Shown here in pieces: positions 34,888 through 44,702 of a stretch of DNA of 62,622 bases. The translations under genes were made by a program, and so were the position numbers. The notes under the pieces were generated by a model, which did no database searches, was not told where the DNA came from, and saw only the letters and a list, made by a program, of their open reading frames with translations. The stretch covers positions 1 to 62,622 of the forward strand of contig NZ_JAIQXX010000016.1 of NCBI RefSeq assembly GCF_021887715.1, given 5' to 3'. The first letter of the stretch is position 1; every line of letters begins with the position of its first letter. The DNA comes from Winogradskyella immobilis. Its GTDB lineage: Bacteria > Bacteroidota > Bacteroidia > Flavobacteriales > Flavobacteriaceae.

Positions 34888-35685
34888 CTATTCAAAATTC
34901 CGTTGGCGTTTTGCTTCAAAAATAAGAATTCCCGCAGCAACAGATACGTTCATTGAGTCAATGATTCCTTGCATAGGGATACTAATATTCTGTTTTGCAG
35001 CATTACGCCATTCTTGGGTTAAACCTGTAGCTTCCGTCCCTACAACTATAGCAGTTGGTAAGGTGTAATCTTGAGTATAATAAGGCTCAGATTCTTGTAA
35101 TATTGCCGAAAAAATATTGAAATTGTACTGCTGTAAATAGGTAATGACTTCTTCAGAAGTTGCCATGGCTATTTCGGTAGTAAACACACAACCTACACTA
35201 GAACGTATAATATTAGGGTTGTATAAATCCGATTTTGGGTTAGCAATAATCACTGCATCCACATTAGCAGCATCTGCGGTTCTTAATAAGGCTCCTATAT
35301 TTCCGGGTTTTTCAGGTGCTTCAGCAACTAAAATTAACGGGTTCTTTTGTTTCAGTTTTAAAGCATCGAGCTTATGAGATTTAGACTTCACCACAGCAAT
35401 TATACCTTCGGTAGTGTCTCTATGCGCTAATTTTTGAAAAACAACTTTTGAAATTTCAATACTATCAATATTGTAATGTGCCATAGCGCTAGCTTCACTT
35501 TCTGAAAATAAATCAGGAAAAAACAAAAGTGTTTCTATAGCATAACCAGCTTTTATGGCTAATGATAATTCGCGTTTACCTTCAATTAAAAATTTTTCAG
35601 AACGCTTGCGTTCTCTTGCTTTTTCTTTGAGTAAAAACAATTGTTTTATAAGTGGATTACTAACACTGGTAATTAGTTTATTCAT
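34888..35685 (-). CDS. TrmH-family RNA methyltransferase (SpoU type)
   Basis: The 265-residue protein has an N-terminal substrate-binding domain (NPLIKQLFLLKEKARERKRS core) and the SPOUT knot motifs PGNIGALLRTADAANVDAV, VVGTEATGLTQEW and ISIPMQGIIDSMNVSVAAG. It 2'-O-methylates rRNA or tRNA. An earlier ATG at 35694 would overlap the putative promoter at 35692-35699, so I take 35685. Confidence 0.9.
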   Translation of the reverse strand: MNKLITSVSNPLIKQLFLLKEKARERKRSEKFLIEGKRELSLAIKAGYAIETLLFFPDLFSESEASAMAHYNIDSIEISKVVFQKLAHRDTTEGIIAVVKSKSHKLDALKLKQKNPLILVAEAPEKPGNIGALLRTADAANVDAVIIANPKSDLYNPNIIRSSVGCVFTTEIAMATSEEVITYLQQYNFNIFSAILQESEPYYTQDYTLPTAIVVGTEATGLTQEWRNAAKQNISIPMQGIIDSMNVSVAAGILIFEAKRQRNFE

Positions 35686-35691
35686 ACATAA

Positions 35692-35699
35692 CAAAATTA
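35692..35699 (-). promoter_or_regulatory. -7 element (TAATTTTG, minus strand) of trmH-like gene
   Basis: The plus-strand sequence is CAAAATTA. The distance to the ATG at 35685 implies a very short or absent leader. Confidence 0.45.
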
Positions 35700-35767
35700 G
35701 GATAATAAATGTAATTTGCGAACAGTTAATACGTCAAAGCATTTATATTAATATAAACCAAACAACA

Positions 35768-36562
35768 ATGAAGATTAAATATCTAGCCATTTGTGTGGCA
35801 TTACTTGCATTTTCATGCAAAAACAAAACAGCAGAAACTACTGTAGAAGAAGTTGTAGAAGTTGAAGACATTACAACAAGTATTTACCCAGAAAGCATTA
35901 CTAAAGTATTTGATGCTCATGGAGGTATAGACAATTGGAATAAAATGCAAACCCTTGCATTTACAATGAATAAACCTAATGGTGCTGAGGTTACGACTAA
36001 TAATTTAAAGACTAGAGCTGAGTTAATAGATACGCCAGCATATACTTTAGGTTACGACGGTAGTAATTTATGGGTTAATGAAAAAGATGGTAATGAATAT
36101 AAAGGTAATGCAAAGTTTTATAAAGGTTTAATGATGTATTTCTATGCCATGCCATTTATTGTAGGTGATGATGGTATTATATATGAAGAAGTAGAACCTT
36201 TAGTTTTTGAAGGTAAAACATACCCAGGAATTTTAATTTCGTATAATGCAGGAGTAGGAGCATCGCCAGATGATCAATACATTGTGTATTACGATGCTGA
36301 AACAGGTCAAATGGAATGGTTAGGTTATACGGTAACTTTTGGAAGAGATGGAAAAAGTAAAAACTTTAATTTTAACCGTTATAACAATTGGGAAACTATC
36401 AATGGGTTATTATTACCAAAAAGTATAGATAGATATAAATCTGAAAACAATGTGCCTACAGAAATGCGTGGTACAATTGAGTTTATAGATGGTAAAGTTG
36501 CAGAGCAAGCACCAGATAATACGATGTTTGCAATGCCAGAAACAGGTAAGGTTATAGAATAA
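35768..36562 (+). CDS. DUF6503-like lipoprotein
   Basis: The 264-residue protein starts MKIKYLAICVALLAFSCKNK, a clear lipoprotein signal (Cys17). Longer in-frame extensions upstream would overlap the divergent trmH gene and are rejected. The mature part begins with an acidic linker, then VFDAHGGIDNWNKMQTL, the hallmark of DUF6503-type proteins of Bacteroidota. Beta-strand repeats with NFNRYNNWETINGLLLPKSI then follow. It probably adopts a LolA/LppX-like half-barrel; the ligand is unknown. Confidence 0.8.
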   Translation: MKIKYLAICVALLAFSCKNKTAETTVEEVVEVEDITTSIYPESITKVFDAHGGIDNWNKMQTLAFTMNKPNGAEVTTNNLKTRAELIDTPAYTLGYDGSNLWVNEKDGNEYKGNAKFYKGLMMYFYAMPFIVGDDGIIYEEVEPLVFEGKTYPGILISYNAGVGASPDDQYIVYYDAETGQMEWLGYTVTFGRDGKSKNFNFNRYNNWETINGLLLPKSIDRYKSENNVPTEMRGTIEFIDGKVAEQAPDNTMFAMPETGKVIE

Positions 36563-36585
36563 GTTAAACTTATTCAATTAGATAT

Positions 36586-36618
36586 AAAAAAAGCGAGTCC
36601 TTAGGACTCGCTTTTTTT
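36586..36618. terminator. Bidirectional terminator
   Basis: A 15-bp stem with core AAAGCGAGTCC / GGACTCGCTTT, a 3-base loop and A/T runs on both sides lies between two convergent genes. Confidence 0.88.
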
Positions 36619-36633
36619 ATACTCTTTGTTTCG

Positions 36634-36650
36634 TATTGAAATAAGTTGAC
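36634..36650 (+). repeat. IS-end-like motif (TATTGAAATAAGTTGAC)
   Basis: It differs at two positions from TACTGAAATAGGTTGAC at 62538-62554. Similar sequences occur at the ends of some flavobacterial insertion sequences as I recall, but nothing else of an element is present here. Confidence 0.3.
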
Positions 36651-36661
36651 ACAAAAAGGAC

Positions 36662-37960
36662 TTAATTCTTATACTTATTACTATAGCGTTTCCAAAGTTC
36701 AGTTTGATGTGTTTCTAAACTAATCAATCTACCACCTATAAATGCATGTGTTAATTGATTAGTACGCATATCTAAAGCATCTCCTTCACTGATAAACAAC
36801 GTAGCATCTTTACCAACTTCTAAAGTCCCTAAGCGGTCGTCAATACCTAATAATTTTGCGGTGTTCGAAGTAATGATTTTTAAGGCCTCTTCTTTATCAA
36901 TGCCTTCTCTTGCGGCAGTACCAATATAGAATGGCAAATTACGTGTCTGAAAATTAGAAACATTACCAGTATGCATACCAACGGTAATACCAGCATCTAT
37001 TAATAATTTAGGCATTTTATACGGTAAATCGTAATCGTCATCACTAGAATTAGGTAAGCTATGCGTATGCCCAATAAGCACACCTATATTATTTGCTTTT
37101 AATAGATCTGTGACTTTGTGTGCTTCATAACCACCAATAATCACCATATTTTTTATATTATGCGCTTTTGTATAGGCGATGGCATCAGTAATACCTCTTT
37201 CATCTTCCACATGGATGTATAATTGCTGCGAGCCATCATACAAACCTTTCATAGCTTCAAAAGGCAAATTTTTAGTGGTTTTAGATCCTTTTAAATAGGC
37301 TTTACTATCTTTAATAAGCGTGTTTAATTCTTCAACTTGGTTCGTATAGTTTGTACTTAATTTTACACCAGGATCTTCTCCTAGCCACCAACGTCCAAAC
37401 GTATAAGGATTTGGCCAAGTTAAATGGATACCATCATCTACTTTAATAGCAGCATCTTCCCAGTTCCAAGCATCAAATTGTACAATAGATGATGTGCCCG
37501 AAATACGACCTCCTTTTGGGGATATTTGCGCTACTAACACACCATTTGGGCGCATAGACTCTACTACTTTAGACTCTGCATTATAGGCAATTAAACTTCT
37601 AATGTGAGGCTTAATATTACCTGTTTCGCGTTGATCGTTACTTGCTCTAACAGCATTGACTTCTACAAGGCCTAAAGACGAATTAGAAGTAATAAAACCA
37701 GGATATACATGTTTTCCTGTAGCATCAATAATATCCATAGTATTAGAGTTAACACTAATCGAAGCTGCATCAGCGACATTGGTTATTTTTCCGTTAGAAA
37801 ACGTAATAATACTATTTTCTATCACTTGCCCATTACCAATATGTGCCGTAGCGCCTACAATTGCAATGTCCTTACTTTGCTTAGATGCTGGCGTTTGTTG
37901 AGCAACAACAACGGTACAGCATAACATTAAAAGCGCGTATATATATTTGAATTTTTTCAT
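36662..37960 (-). CDS. Secreted amidohydrolase-like protein, degenerate metal site
   Basis: The 432-residue protein has a signal peptide (MKKFKYIYALLMLCC ... VVAQQ). I start it at 37960 because the eight extra residues from 37984 precede the signal. The amidohydrolase fold is visible (DIAIVGATAHIGNG, DATGKHVYPGFI, DDRLGTLEVGKDATLF). The catalytic HxH after PGFI is missing: it reads PGFITSNSSLGL. An IGHTHSLP motif remains. It is the downstream partner of the 986-residue paralogue, and may be a binding or structural homologue rather than a typical enzyme. Confidence 0.82.
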   Translation of the reverse strand: MKKFKYIYALLMLCCTVVVAQQTPASKQSKDIAIVGATAHIGNGQVIENSIITFSNGKITNVADAASISVNSNTMDIIDATGKHVYPGFITSNSSLGLVEVNAVRASNDQRETGNIKPHIRSLIAYNAESKVVESMRPNGVLVAQISPKGGRISGTSSIVQFDAWNWEDAAIKVDDGIHLTWPNPYTFGRWWLGEDPGVKLSTNYTNQVEELNTLIKDSKAYLKGSKTTKNLPFEAMKGLYDGSQQLYIHVEDERGITDAIAYTKAHNIKNMVIIGGYEAHKVTDLLKANNIGVLIGHTHSLPNSSDDDYDLPYKMPKLLIDAGITVGMHTGNVSNFQTRNLPFYIGTAAREGIDKEEALKIITSNTAKLLGIDDRLGTLEVGKDATLFISEGDALDMRTNQLTHAFIGGRLISLETHQTELWKRYSNKYKN

Positions 37961-38065
37961 GTGTTTAAATTTATTGTTTTTCAAAGGTCACATGTTGTTC
38001 GCTATTAATATTCCCTTATGGGATAAAGCTTTCAACATGCTCGTTTCATAATCTTCGTTTTTATA

Positions 38066-41026
38066 TTATTCTGAATCACAGTGTAATTGTTGCTTTTTAG
38101 AATTTTTCACTGGCTGTGTTTTTAAGCCTTTGTTTTTATCTTGAAGCATTAATTTTGTTAATTTGCTTTTCTCAGCTTTCATAGCAGCTCTTAATTCTAA
38201 ATCGCGAGCTAAATCAAAATATGTGACTCCTTCTATAATCGTTTTTTCAGCTTTAGCATAAATAGACATTGGATGATCTGTCCATAACACAACATCAGCA
38301 TCTTTACCAACTTTTAGGCTACCAACACGATCATCTAAATGCAATAATTTAGCAGGATTAAGGGTCACAAATTTCCATGCATCTTCTTCGCTTACACCTC
38401 CGTATTTTACAGTTTTAGCTGCTTCTTGGTTTAAACGACGAGACATTTCACCGTCATCACTATTAATAGCTACAGTAACACCTGCATTATGCATTATGGA
38501 AGCATTGTACGGAATGGCATCATTAACTTCAAATTTATATGCCCACCAATCACTAAAGGTAGAACCACCAACTCCGTGTTTAGCCATTTTATCAGCGACT
38601 TTGTATCCTTCTAAAATGTGAGTAAACGTATTCACTTTAAAGTTGAATTGTTCAGCAACTTTCATAAGCATATTAATTTCACTTTGTACATAAGAGTGAC
38701 AACTGATAAAACGTTCGCCATTTAAAATCTCTACAAGTGTTTCCATCTCAGCATCTTTACGATACGATTTGCCACTATTTTTTAAAGCTTCATACTCTCT
38801 AGCTCTCGTAAAATAATCTACAAATACTTGTTCAACACCCATACGCGATTGTGGAAAACGGACTGTTTCATTATCTCCCCAATTTGATTGTTTTACATTT
38901 TCACCTAGAGCAAACTTGATAAACTTAGGTGAGTTATCGTAGATAAGATTCTCTGCAGATTCTCCCCATTTTAATTTAATAATCGCAGAGCGACCACCAA
39001 TAGGGTTTGCTGATCCGTGTAATATTTGTATAGAAGTCACTCCACCAGCAAGATTCCTGTAAATATCAATATCGTCAGGGTCAACAGCTTCTTCAATACT
39101 CACTTCTGCAGTAGAATTATGACCACTTTCATTAACACTCGATGTCGCTATATGAGAATGTTCGTCAATAATACCAGCCGTAATGTGTTTGCCAGTAGCA
39201 TCAATAACTTTAGCTCCACGACCATTTAAATTTTTTCCGATAGCAGAAATTTTACCGTCTTTAATTAATACATCTGTATTTTCTAAAATTCCTTCAGTTT
39301 CATTAGTCCAAACGGTAGCATTTTTAAATAGCAAGGTTTCTTGTTTTGGTAAAGTCTCAAATCCATAAGCAGTATTAGGATAAGTTACAGGTACTATATC
39401 TGGTGTGGTAGTGTCTTTTTTAGAAGACTTCTTTTTGTTTTCAGATTTCCCCGTTTTGTTTGCTGTAAACGAAGTCACATTACCATTAGATGAGGTTGCT
39501 TTACCAACTAAATTATTTGTATCAGATACTCTAGACGATAAACGTGTAAATGTTTTATTTGAGGCATCAACATCAGTAACGATGATATTAACCCATTCAT
39601 CTTTATAAGTGATTTTAGCTCCTAATGAAGAACTGCCACTAGAAATTTTAACACTAGGCTTACTTAAACTTCCCGAGATAGCAATATCGTAAGAAGTACC
39701 ATTAATATTTGCGTTATATTTTCCTCTTATATCTTTAACAGACATAGATTCAATTACCATTTTATCTCCTTTTACCCAATTTTCATAGAGCGTGGTTTCT
39801 TTTTCAAAGATATCTCCAGAAGTAATTAAAAAATTGGCATAAGCACCATTTTTTAAAGACCCAATCATATTTGATTTTCCTAGAATATTGGCAGGAATAG
39901 TAGTTAAGGCTTCCAAAGCTTTGGTTTTATCTAATCCATAACTAATAGCTTTAAGAATATTAGTTTTAAGTTCTTTAGGAGATTTTAAATTATCTGTTGT
40001 AAAGGCAAACCTTATACCATTATCAGCAAGTGTTTTTGGATTAATGGGTTTTTGATTCCATTCTTTCATATCAGCAACACTTAAGGTATTTGCTAAAAAT
40101 GGATTCTCTACATCGTAAGCTTTAGGGAAATTTACAGGAAGTATATAAGTTGCTCCTGTAGCTTTTATATCTGCAATGCGTTCGTATTCATCACCACCTC
40201 CAACAATGACATACTGAATACCAAACTCATCGCCCACATTATCAACACGCACATCATTAAGTTTGTTGCCAGCTTCAATAATTTGAACTAAACCTTTATT
40301 AGCAATTAAAGCTTCTAGAGATCTATCTTTGGCAGAAGCATTCCCTTTTTCGTACCAATCAGCATCGTAATACATTTGGCGTAATAAGGCTGTAGTTCCC
40401 ATAATAGATGATGGGTATACTTGCGCCGAAGTTACACTTCTGCTTAGCGATAAGTATTGCGCAGAGCGTCCATCTAAAATGCGTTCGGCATTTCCGCCTT
40501 GGTTAGTTAATGCAATTAATGCTCCCGTACCTCGTACAACACCATCTTGCATATGCGTATTAACAACGCCAAAACCTGCTTTCTTTAAATCGGAAGCTGA
40601 TTTATTGTCAAAGTTAAATTTATCAATTGCGTTTTGTTCGGGCATGATATGGTCATTCCAATAAAAACCTTCTCGTCCAGCATCATATTGAGGACGTCTA
40701 TTGCCTCTTTGACGTTCAGGTGTTTTTACTCCGAAATTTGAATAAATATCAATAAAAGACGGATAGATACTTTTATCTGAAAGATCTACAACTATGGCAT
40801 TATCTGGTATTTTTACAGAAGACCCAGAGGCGATTACTTTTCCTTCTTTAATAAGAAGTGTACCTTTATTAATAACTTCTGTTGGCGTTACATAAATTTT
40901 GGCATTTATAAATGCTGTATAATTTGTGTTTTTTGATGTTACGCCATCATTTTTTGGAAAATGCTCTTGTGCCATAATCGTATATGTACACATAAGCAAC
41001 ATTGCAAAGAGATACTTTTTTATCAT
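38066..41026 (-). CDS. Secreted tandem amidohydrolase (two imidazolonepropionase-like domains)
   Basis: The 986-residue protein has a signal peptide (about 1-19, ending IMAQE). Domain 1 (about 30-440) follows the amidohydrolase outline, but its metal motif reads PSFIDIYSNFG in place of FIDxHxH. Domain 2 (about 560-960) has an intact IIDEHSHIA, a THILEGYKV His, an INSDDGEMSR Asp and DDRVGSLKVGKDADVVLW. One active and one inactive domain are therefore fused. Substrate is unknown; dipeptides or cyclic amides are possible. It is in an operon with the 432-residue paralogue (105-bp gap). Confidence 0.85.
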   Translation of the reverse strand: MIKKYLFAMLLMCTYTIMAQEHFPKNDGVTSKNTNYTAFINAKIYVTPTEVINKGTLLIKEGKVIASGSSVKIPDNAIVVDLSDKSIYPSFIDIYSNFGVKTPERQRGNRRPQYDAGREGFYWNDHIMPEQNAIDKFNFDNKSASDLKKAGFGVVNTHMQDGVVRGTGALIALTNQGGNAERILDGRSAQYLSLSRSVTSAQVYPSSIMGTTALLRQMYYDADWYEKGNASAKDRSLEALIANKGLVQIIEAGNKLNDVRVDNVGDEFGIQYVIVGGGDEYERIADIKATGATYILPVNFPKAYDVENPFLANTLSVADMKEWNQKPINPKTLADNGIRFAFTTDNLKSPKELKTNILKAISYGLDKTKALEALTTIPANILGKSNMIGSLKNGAYANFLITSGDIFEKETTLYENWVKGDKMVIESMSVKDIRGKYNANINGTSYDIAISGSLSKPSVKISSGSSSLGAKITYKDEWVNIIVTDVDASNKTFTRLSSRVSDTNNLVGKATSSNGNVTSFTANKTGKSENKKKSSKKDTTTPDIVPVTYPNTAYGFETLPKQETLLFKNATVWTNETEGILENTDVLIKDGKISAIGKNLNGRGAKVIDATGKHITAGIIDEHSHIATSSVNESGHNSTAEVSIEEAVDPDDIDIYRNLAGGVTSIQILHGSANPIGGRSAIIKLKWGESAENLIYDNSPKFIKFALGENVKQSNWGDNETVRFPQSRMGVEQVFVDYFTRAREYEALKNSGKSYRKDAEMETLVEILNGERFISCHSYVQSEINMLMKVAEQFNFKVNTFTHILEGYKVADKMAKHGVGGSTFSDWWAYKFEVNDAIPYNASIMHNAGVTVAINSDDGEMSRRLNQEAAKTVKYGGVSEEDAWKFVTLNPAKLLHLDDRVGSLKVGKDADVVLWTDHPMSIYAKAEKTIIEGVTYFDLARDLELRAAMKAEKSKLTKLMLQDKNKGLKTQPVKNSKKQQLHCDSE

Positions 41027-41110
41027 AAAAATGGTGGTTAAATTAGAAATCGAAAGATAAGAATTAAGTTGCTGTGTTTAAAACCTTGTTTAAGTTTTAA
41101 CATGGATACA

Positions 41111-42172
41111 TTACGTACGATCAAAATAATTGACATATAGAGCAACAACATAGCTGTAACTGTTTATGCCACCAGCTTGGTTATTGGTCTTTAAAAACGT
41201 GTCGTAAGTACTTTTAAAAATAGGTTCTAATGGGTTTTCATAGCTCGACCAAAACTCTAAAGCTTCGTCATAGTTTTTGCGTATGCCTTTGTTTAATGTA
41301 TTGATTAATGCTCTATAAGTTTCAGGTTCACGACGATAAATTTCAAAAAGACAATGGCGTACAATAGATGAATATCCAGAATACTTAAAGTATTTGTCAT
41401 CGTTATTAATCGCAGCTAATGCGCCTATAAAATTAGCTTCGTTTTCAGCAGCATAACCTAATTGATGGGCAACTTCGTGACTCGCCGTTGTCGGTATTTT
41501 AAATTTAGGGATTAAGCCATCTATTTGAGCTTCATTAGTAAATGGATTTAAATACCCAGAATAACCCATATAAGTTAATGGCAAACTATACAGTGATTTT
41601 TTAATACTGCTAGGTTTATAGTTGAGTTGCGGGAATTCTTTTTTAAGCCTTGTATAACCATTAGAAACTTTATGAAGAATTTCAGTTTTTGTATAAGGAA
41701 TTTCAATTTTGATAGTGTCATTAAGTTCTATTAAAGCATGGGCTTTATTCGCTTTAGTTATAAGTTGTTTGGTAACTTCTATTAATTGTTCGGTAGAATA
41801 CTCATGACTGATGTTTAATGACTTATAAAGTGGCAAACGGTAATAATTAAAAGCCCATAATAGGTGAAATGCAAAATAAGCTATAGAGAAAGCTGCAAGA
41901 ACATCGAGCAACCAGTTTTTGGTGTCTTTTATAACACGTTTTCTGTTTTCCCAAAGCCATCTAAGTATATAGATGGTAGCAAGTGTATATAATAAATCTC
42001 CAACAGAAAATGGTAACCATCCAAAAGCATAACGCATTAATTTTGAAATACCAATATAAAGACCGTTACTATAATATGTCTCTACAAATTGCGGTGTTAA
42101 TTTTAAAATAGAAGTGATACCAAGTACTCCAACAAATGAAAACGCGATGATAACTTTTTTGTACTTCTGCAT
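41111..42172 (-). CDS. DUF3810 membrane protein with HEXXH motif
   Basis: The 353-residue protein has three N-terminal membrane helices (to about residue 125), then a soluble domain with ASHEVAHQLGYAAENEANF. This is HEVAH plus a downstream Glu, the arrangement of gluzincin-type zinc peptidases. The composition and layout match DUF3810, a conserved Bacteroidota family. Peptidase activity is inferred from the motif; the substrate is unknown. Confidence 0.82.
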   Translation of the reverse strand: MQKYKKVIIAFSFVGVLGITSILKLTPQFVETYYSNGLYIGISKLMRYAFGWLPFSVGDLLYTLATIYILRWLWENRKRVIKDTKNWLLDVLAAFSIAYFAFHLLWAFNYYRLPLYKSLNISHEYSTEQLIEVTKQLITKANKAHALIELNDTIKIEIPYTKTEILHKVSNGYTRLKKEFPQLNYKPSSIKKSLYSLPLTYMGYSGYLNPFTNEAQIDGLIPKFKIPTTASHEVAHQLGYAAENEANFIGALAAINNDDKYFKYSGYSSIVRHCLFEIYRREPETYRALINTLNKGIRKNYDEALEFWSSYENPLEPIFKSTYDTFLKTNNQAGGINSYSYVVALYVNYFDRT

Positions 42173-42196
42173 CTTTCAAAAATAGACAATTTAAAC

Positions 42197-42233
42197 AAAA
42201 AAAAGCTTGAGTAAATTAATACTCAAGCTTTTT
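42197..42233 (-). terminator. Terminator of the FKBP lipoprotein gene
   Basis: A 13-bp stem (AAAAAGCTTGAGT / ACTCAAGCTTTTT) with an 8-base loop lies beyond the minus-strand stop and is followed by a T run on that strand. Confidence 0.85.
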
Positions 42234-42258
42234 AAATAAATTTAGATTAAAATATAAA

Positions 42259-42960
42259 TTAGTTGATTTTAATTAATTCTATTTCAAAGATTAATGCCAT
42301 AAACGGCTTAATTGCTCCTCCTGGTCTTGGGTTAGCTCCATAAGCTAATTCTTCAGGAATAAAAAACTTGTATTTAGCACCTTCTTTCATTAATTGAACA
42401 CCTTCAGTCCAACCTTTAATCACTCCGTCTAAATTAAAAGTTGCTGGGTTACCATTTGTTGAGGTTTCAAATTGTACTCCATCTGTTGTAGTACCTGTAT
42501 AATGAACAGTGACATTTGCTTGTGGGCTTTGCGGTTGTTTTCCTGTGCCTTCTTTTAAAACCATATACTGTAATCCACTTTCAGTAGTAATTACACCTGG
42601 TTTAGATTTATTAGCTTCTAAGAATGCTACGCCATCTTCTTTAGTTTTAACAGATTCTGCTTGTGCTTTTTCGCGTTGTTCTTGTTGTAACTTTTGACCA
42701 TAAGCCTGAAGGATAATCTGGCAATTTTCTTCAGTAATTTTTAATGCAGTAGAATCAGATACATCTAAATATCCTTTCATAAAAGCATCAATATTTAAAT
42801 TTGGTACTTGGCTTAATAAACCTTTTGCCTGATTGGCTCCAATGGCATAACTAACAGAATCGATATTGGTCGCTAAATTAACATTACTGTTTATTCTACT
42901 TTTTTTATTACAGGCAACTAATGTTGCTAGTAAAATGGCTAATAATAGTATTTTTTTCAT
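42259..42960 (-). CDS. FKBP-type peptidyl-prolyl isomerase lipoprotein
   Basis: The 233-residue protein has a lipobox (Cys17 in TLVACNKK) and an N-terminal helical dimerisation region of the FkpA/Mip type (about 25-115; SYAIGANQAKGLL). The C-terminal FKBP domain shows VTVHYTGTTTDG, GVIKGWTEGVQLMKEG and FIPEELAYGANP. It is a periplasmic folding helper tethered to the membrane. It is monocistronic with its own promoter and terminator. Confidence 0.92.
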   Translation of the reverse strand: MKKILLLAILLATLVACNKKSRINSNVNLATNIDSVSYAIGANQAKGLLSQVPNLNIDAFMKGYLDVSDSTALKITEENCQIILQAYGQKLQQEQREKAQAESVKTKEDGVAFLEANKSKPGVITTESGLQYMVLKEGTGKQPQSPQANVTVHYTGTTTDGVQFETSTNGNPATFNLDGVIKGWTEGVQLMKEGAKYKFFIPEELAYGANPRPGGAIKPFMALIFEIELIKIN

Positions 42961-42994
42961 TTTATTATGTCTTTATTCTTTAATAAATCAGATG

Positions 42995-43002
42995 CAAAAT
43001 TA
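42995..43002 (-). promoter_or_regulatory. -7 element (TAATTTTG, minus strand)
   Basis: The plus-strand sequence is CAAAATTA, 34 bp before the FKBP start. Confidence 0.5.
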
Positions 43003-43102
43003 TGATATTTTTTCCTTTTAAAATAGATTTTAAAAAGGAGCTTATGTATTATTAATCTTTATGGCTAATAGTTACCTTTACAGCTCTTTTATTTTAAATA
43101 TT

Positions 43103-44566
43103 ATGAATACCGAAATAAGACAACTCGAGCCTAAAGTACTTTGGAATAAGTTTGCAGATTTAAATGCAGTACCACGAGCTTCAAAAAAAGAAGAACGTGT
43201 CATTCAATTTATGAAAGATTTTGGTGCACGTTTAAACCTTGAAACTATTGAAGATGAAGTTGGTAATGTTATTATTAAGAAGCCAGCAACTTTAGGTATG
43301 GAAGATCGAAAAACTATAGTAATGCAATCACATTTAGATATGGTGCATCAAAAAAATAACGATACCGTATTTGATTTCGATACGCAAGGTATAGATATGA
43401 TTATTGAAGGAGATTGGGTAAAAGCCAAAGGCACAACGCTCGGTGCTGATAATGGTTTGGGTGTAGCAACTATAATGGCAATTTTAGAAAGTGATACCAT
43501 TGTGCATCCTGCAATAGAAGCTCTTTTTACTATTGATGAAGAAACAGGAATGACAGGTGCTAAAGGTTTAAAAGGCGGTTTGCTTAAAGGCGAAATTTTA
43601 TTAAACTTAGATACTGAAGAAGATGATGAAATTGGAGTTGGTTGTGCTGGTGGTATTGATGTTACGGCAACTCGAGCTTATAATGAAGAAGACACTCCAG
43701 AATTTAAAATCGGTTATCAAATTACAGTTAAAGGGTTACAAGGTGGACACTCAGGAATGCAGATTCATGAAGGTTTAGGTAATTCTAATAAAATTATGAA
43801 CCGTTTATTATTTGATGGTTTTGAAAATTATGGTCTACGTATTTCAGAAGTTGATGGAGGAAGTTTACGTAATGCAATTCCTAGAGAAAGTAATGCTATA
43901 GTTGCTATAGATGCTGTACATGAAGAAGCTTTTAATACTGAATTAAAACAATTGGCTACGACTATTAAGCAAGAGCTAAAAACCATGGAACCCGACTTAG
44001 AGATTAATATATCTAAGATAGAAATACCTGAGCGGATTATGGATTTAGGAGTACAGGAAGGAGTGACAAGAGCCTTATATGCGGCTTGTAATGGAGTACA
44101 CAGAATGAGTGCGGATATTAAAGATTTGGTAGAAACATCTAATAACATAGCGCGAGTTATTATTAAAGAAGGTCAAATTAAAATAGGTTGCTTAACACGG
44201 TCTTCTGTAGAAAGTTCTAAACTTGATTTGGCAAACACCTTAAGAGCAACATTTGAGTTAACAGGATGCGAAGTAGAGTTTTCTGGAGATTATCCGGGTT
44301 GGACTCCTAATATGGATTCTGATATTTTAAAAGTGATGGTGCCAATCTACGAACAACTTAACAATGGAGAGAAACCTCATGTAGCAGCATGCCATGCTGG
44401 GCTTGAATGTGGTATACTAGGAACAAACTATCCAGAACTAGATATGATTAGTTTTGGACCTAATATAAAAGGAGCTCACTCACCGGACGAACGTGCACAA
44501 ATTTCTTCTACGCAAAAATATTGGAGGTTTGTGTTAGAGACATTGAAGCATATACCAAAGCGTTAA
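43103..44566 (+). CDS. pepD: Aminoacyl-histidine dipeptidase (PepD, M20)
   Basis: The 487-residue M20 zinc peptidase shows VMQSHLDMVHQ (metal His/Asp), GADNGLGVA, IDEETGMTGAKGL (catalytic Glu) and CHAGLECGIL. The lid domain carries KGLQGGHSGMQIHEG. It splits Xaa-His dipeptides, especially carnosine-type. I choose ATG 43103 because an earlier in-frame start adds 14 residues with no conservation to the family start EIRQLEPKVLWNKF. Confidence 0.93.
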   Translation: MNTEIRQLEPKVLWNKFADLNAVPRASKKEERVIQFMKDFGARLNLETIEDEVGNVIIKKPATLGMEDRKTIVMQSHLDMVHQKNNDTVFDFDTQGIDMIIEGDWVKAKGTTLGADNGLGVATIMAILESDTIVHPAIEALFTIDEETGMTGAKGLKGGLLKGEILLNLDTEEDDEIGVGCAGGIDVTATRAYNEEDTPEFKIGYQITVKGLQGGHSGMQIHEGLGNSNKIMNRLLFDGFENYGLRISEVDGGSLRNAIPRESNAIVAIDAVHEEAFNTELKQLATTIKQELKTMEPDLEINISKIEIPERIMDLGVQEGVTRALYAACNGVHRMSADIKDLVETSNNIARVIIKEGQIKIGCLTRSSVESSKLDLANTLRATFELTGCEVEFSGDYPGWTPNMDSDILKVMVPIYEQLNNGEKPHVAACHAGLECGILGTNYPELDMISFGPNIKGAHSPDERAQISSTQKYWRFVLETLKHIPKR

Positions 44567-44570
44567 GTGT

Positions 44571-44591
44571 ATCTAATTATATTAATTAGAT
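44571..44591 (+). terminator. Weak hairpin after pepD
   Basis: A 9-bp stem (ATCTAATTA / TAATTAGAT) lies 4 bp after the stop. There is no T run, so termination is uncertain. Confidence 0.4.
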
Positions 44592-44702
44592 AAACGAATT
44601 TTCTTACTATCTTTATTAGGCCTATAGAAAGTGTATGATGACCTTAGTCATCATATTCATTTGTTATGTGCAAGGCGAAAAACACCCGAATTAATTAATA
44701 AT

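Noticed and set aside
35555..35767. N-terminal extension of the DUF6503-like lipoprotein
   Set aside because: It runs antisense through the start of trmH and its promoter. The lipoprotein signal begins at 35768.
37656..37924. Two overlapping plus-strand ORFs inside the amidohydrolase gene
   Set aside because: Both are antisense to a signal peptide and conserved strands of a well-supported gene. Their cysteine-rich composition is typical of a shadow frame.
44631..44702. N-terminal extension of the DUF695-like protein
   Set aside because: It crosses the cassette junction GTTATGTGC and an unrelated hairpin (44635-44654). The ATG at 44703 gives a sensible start.
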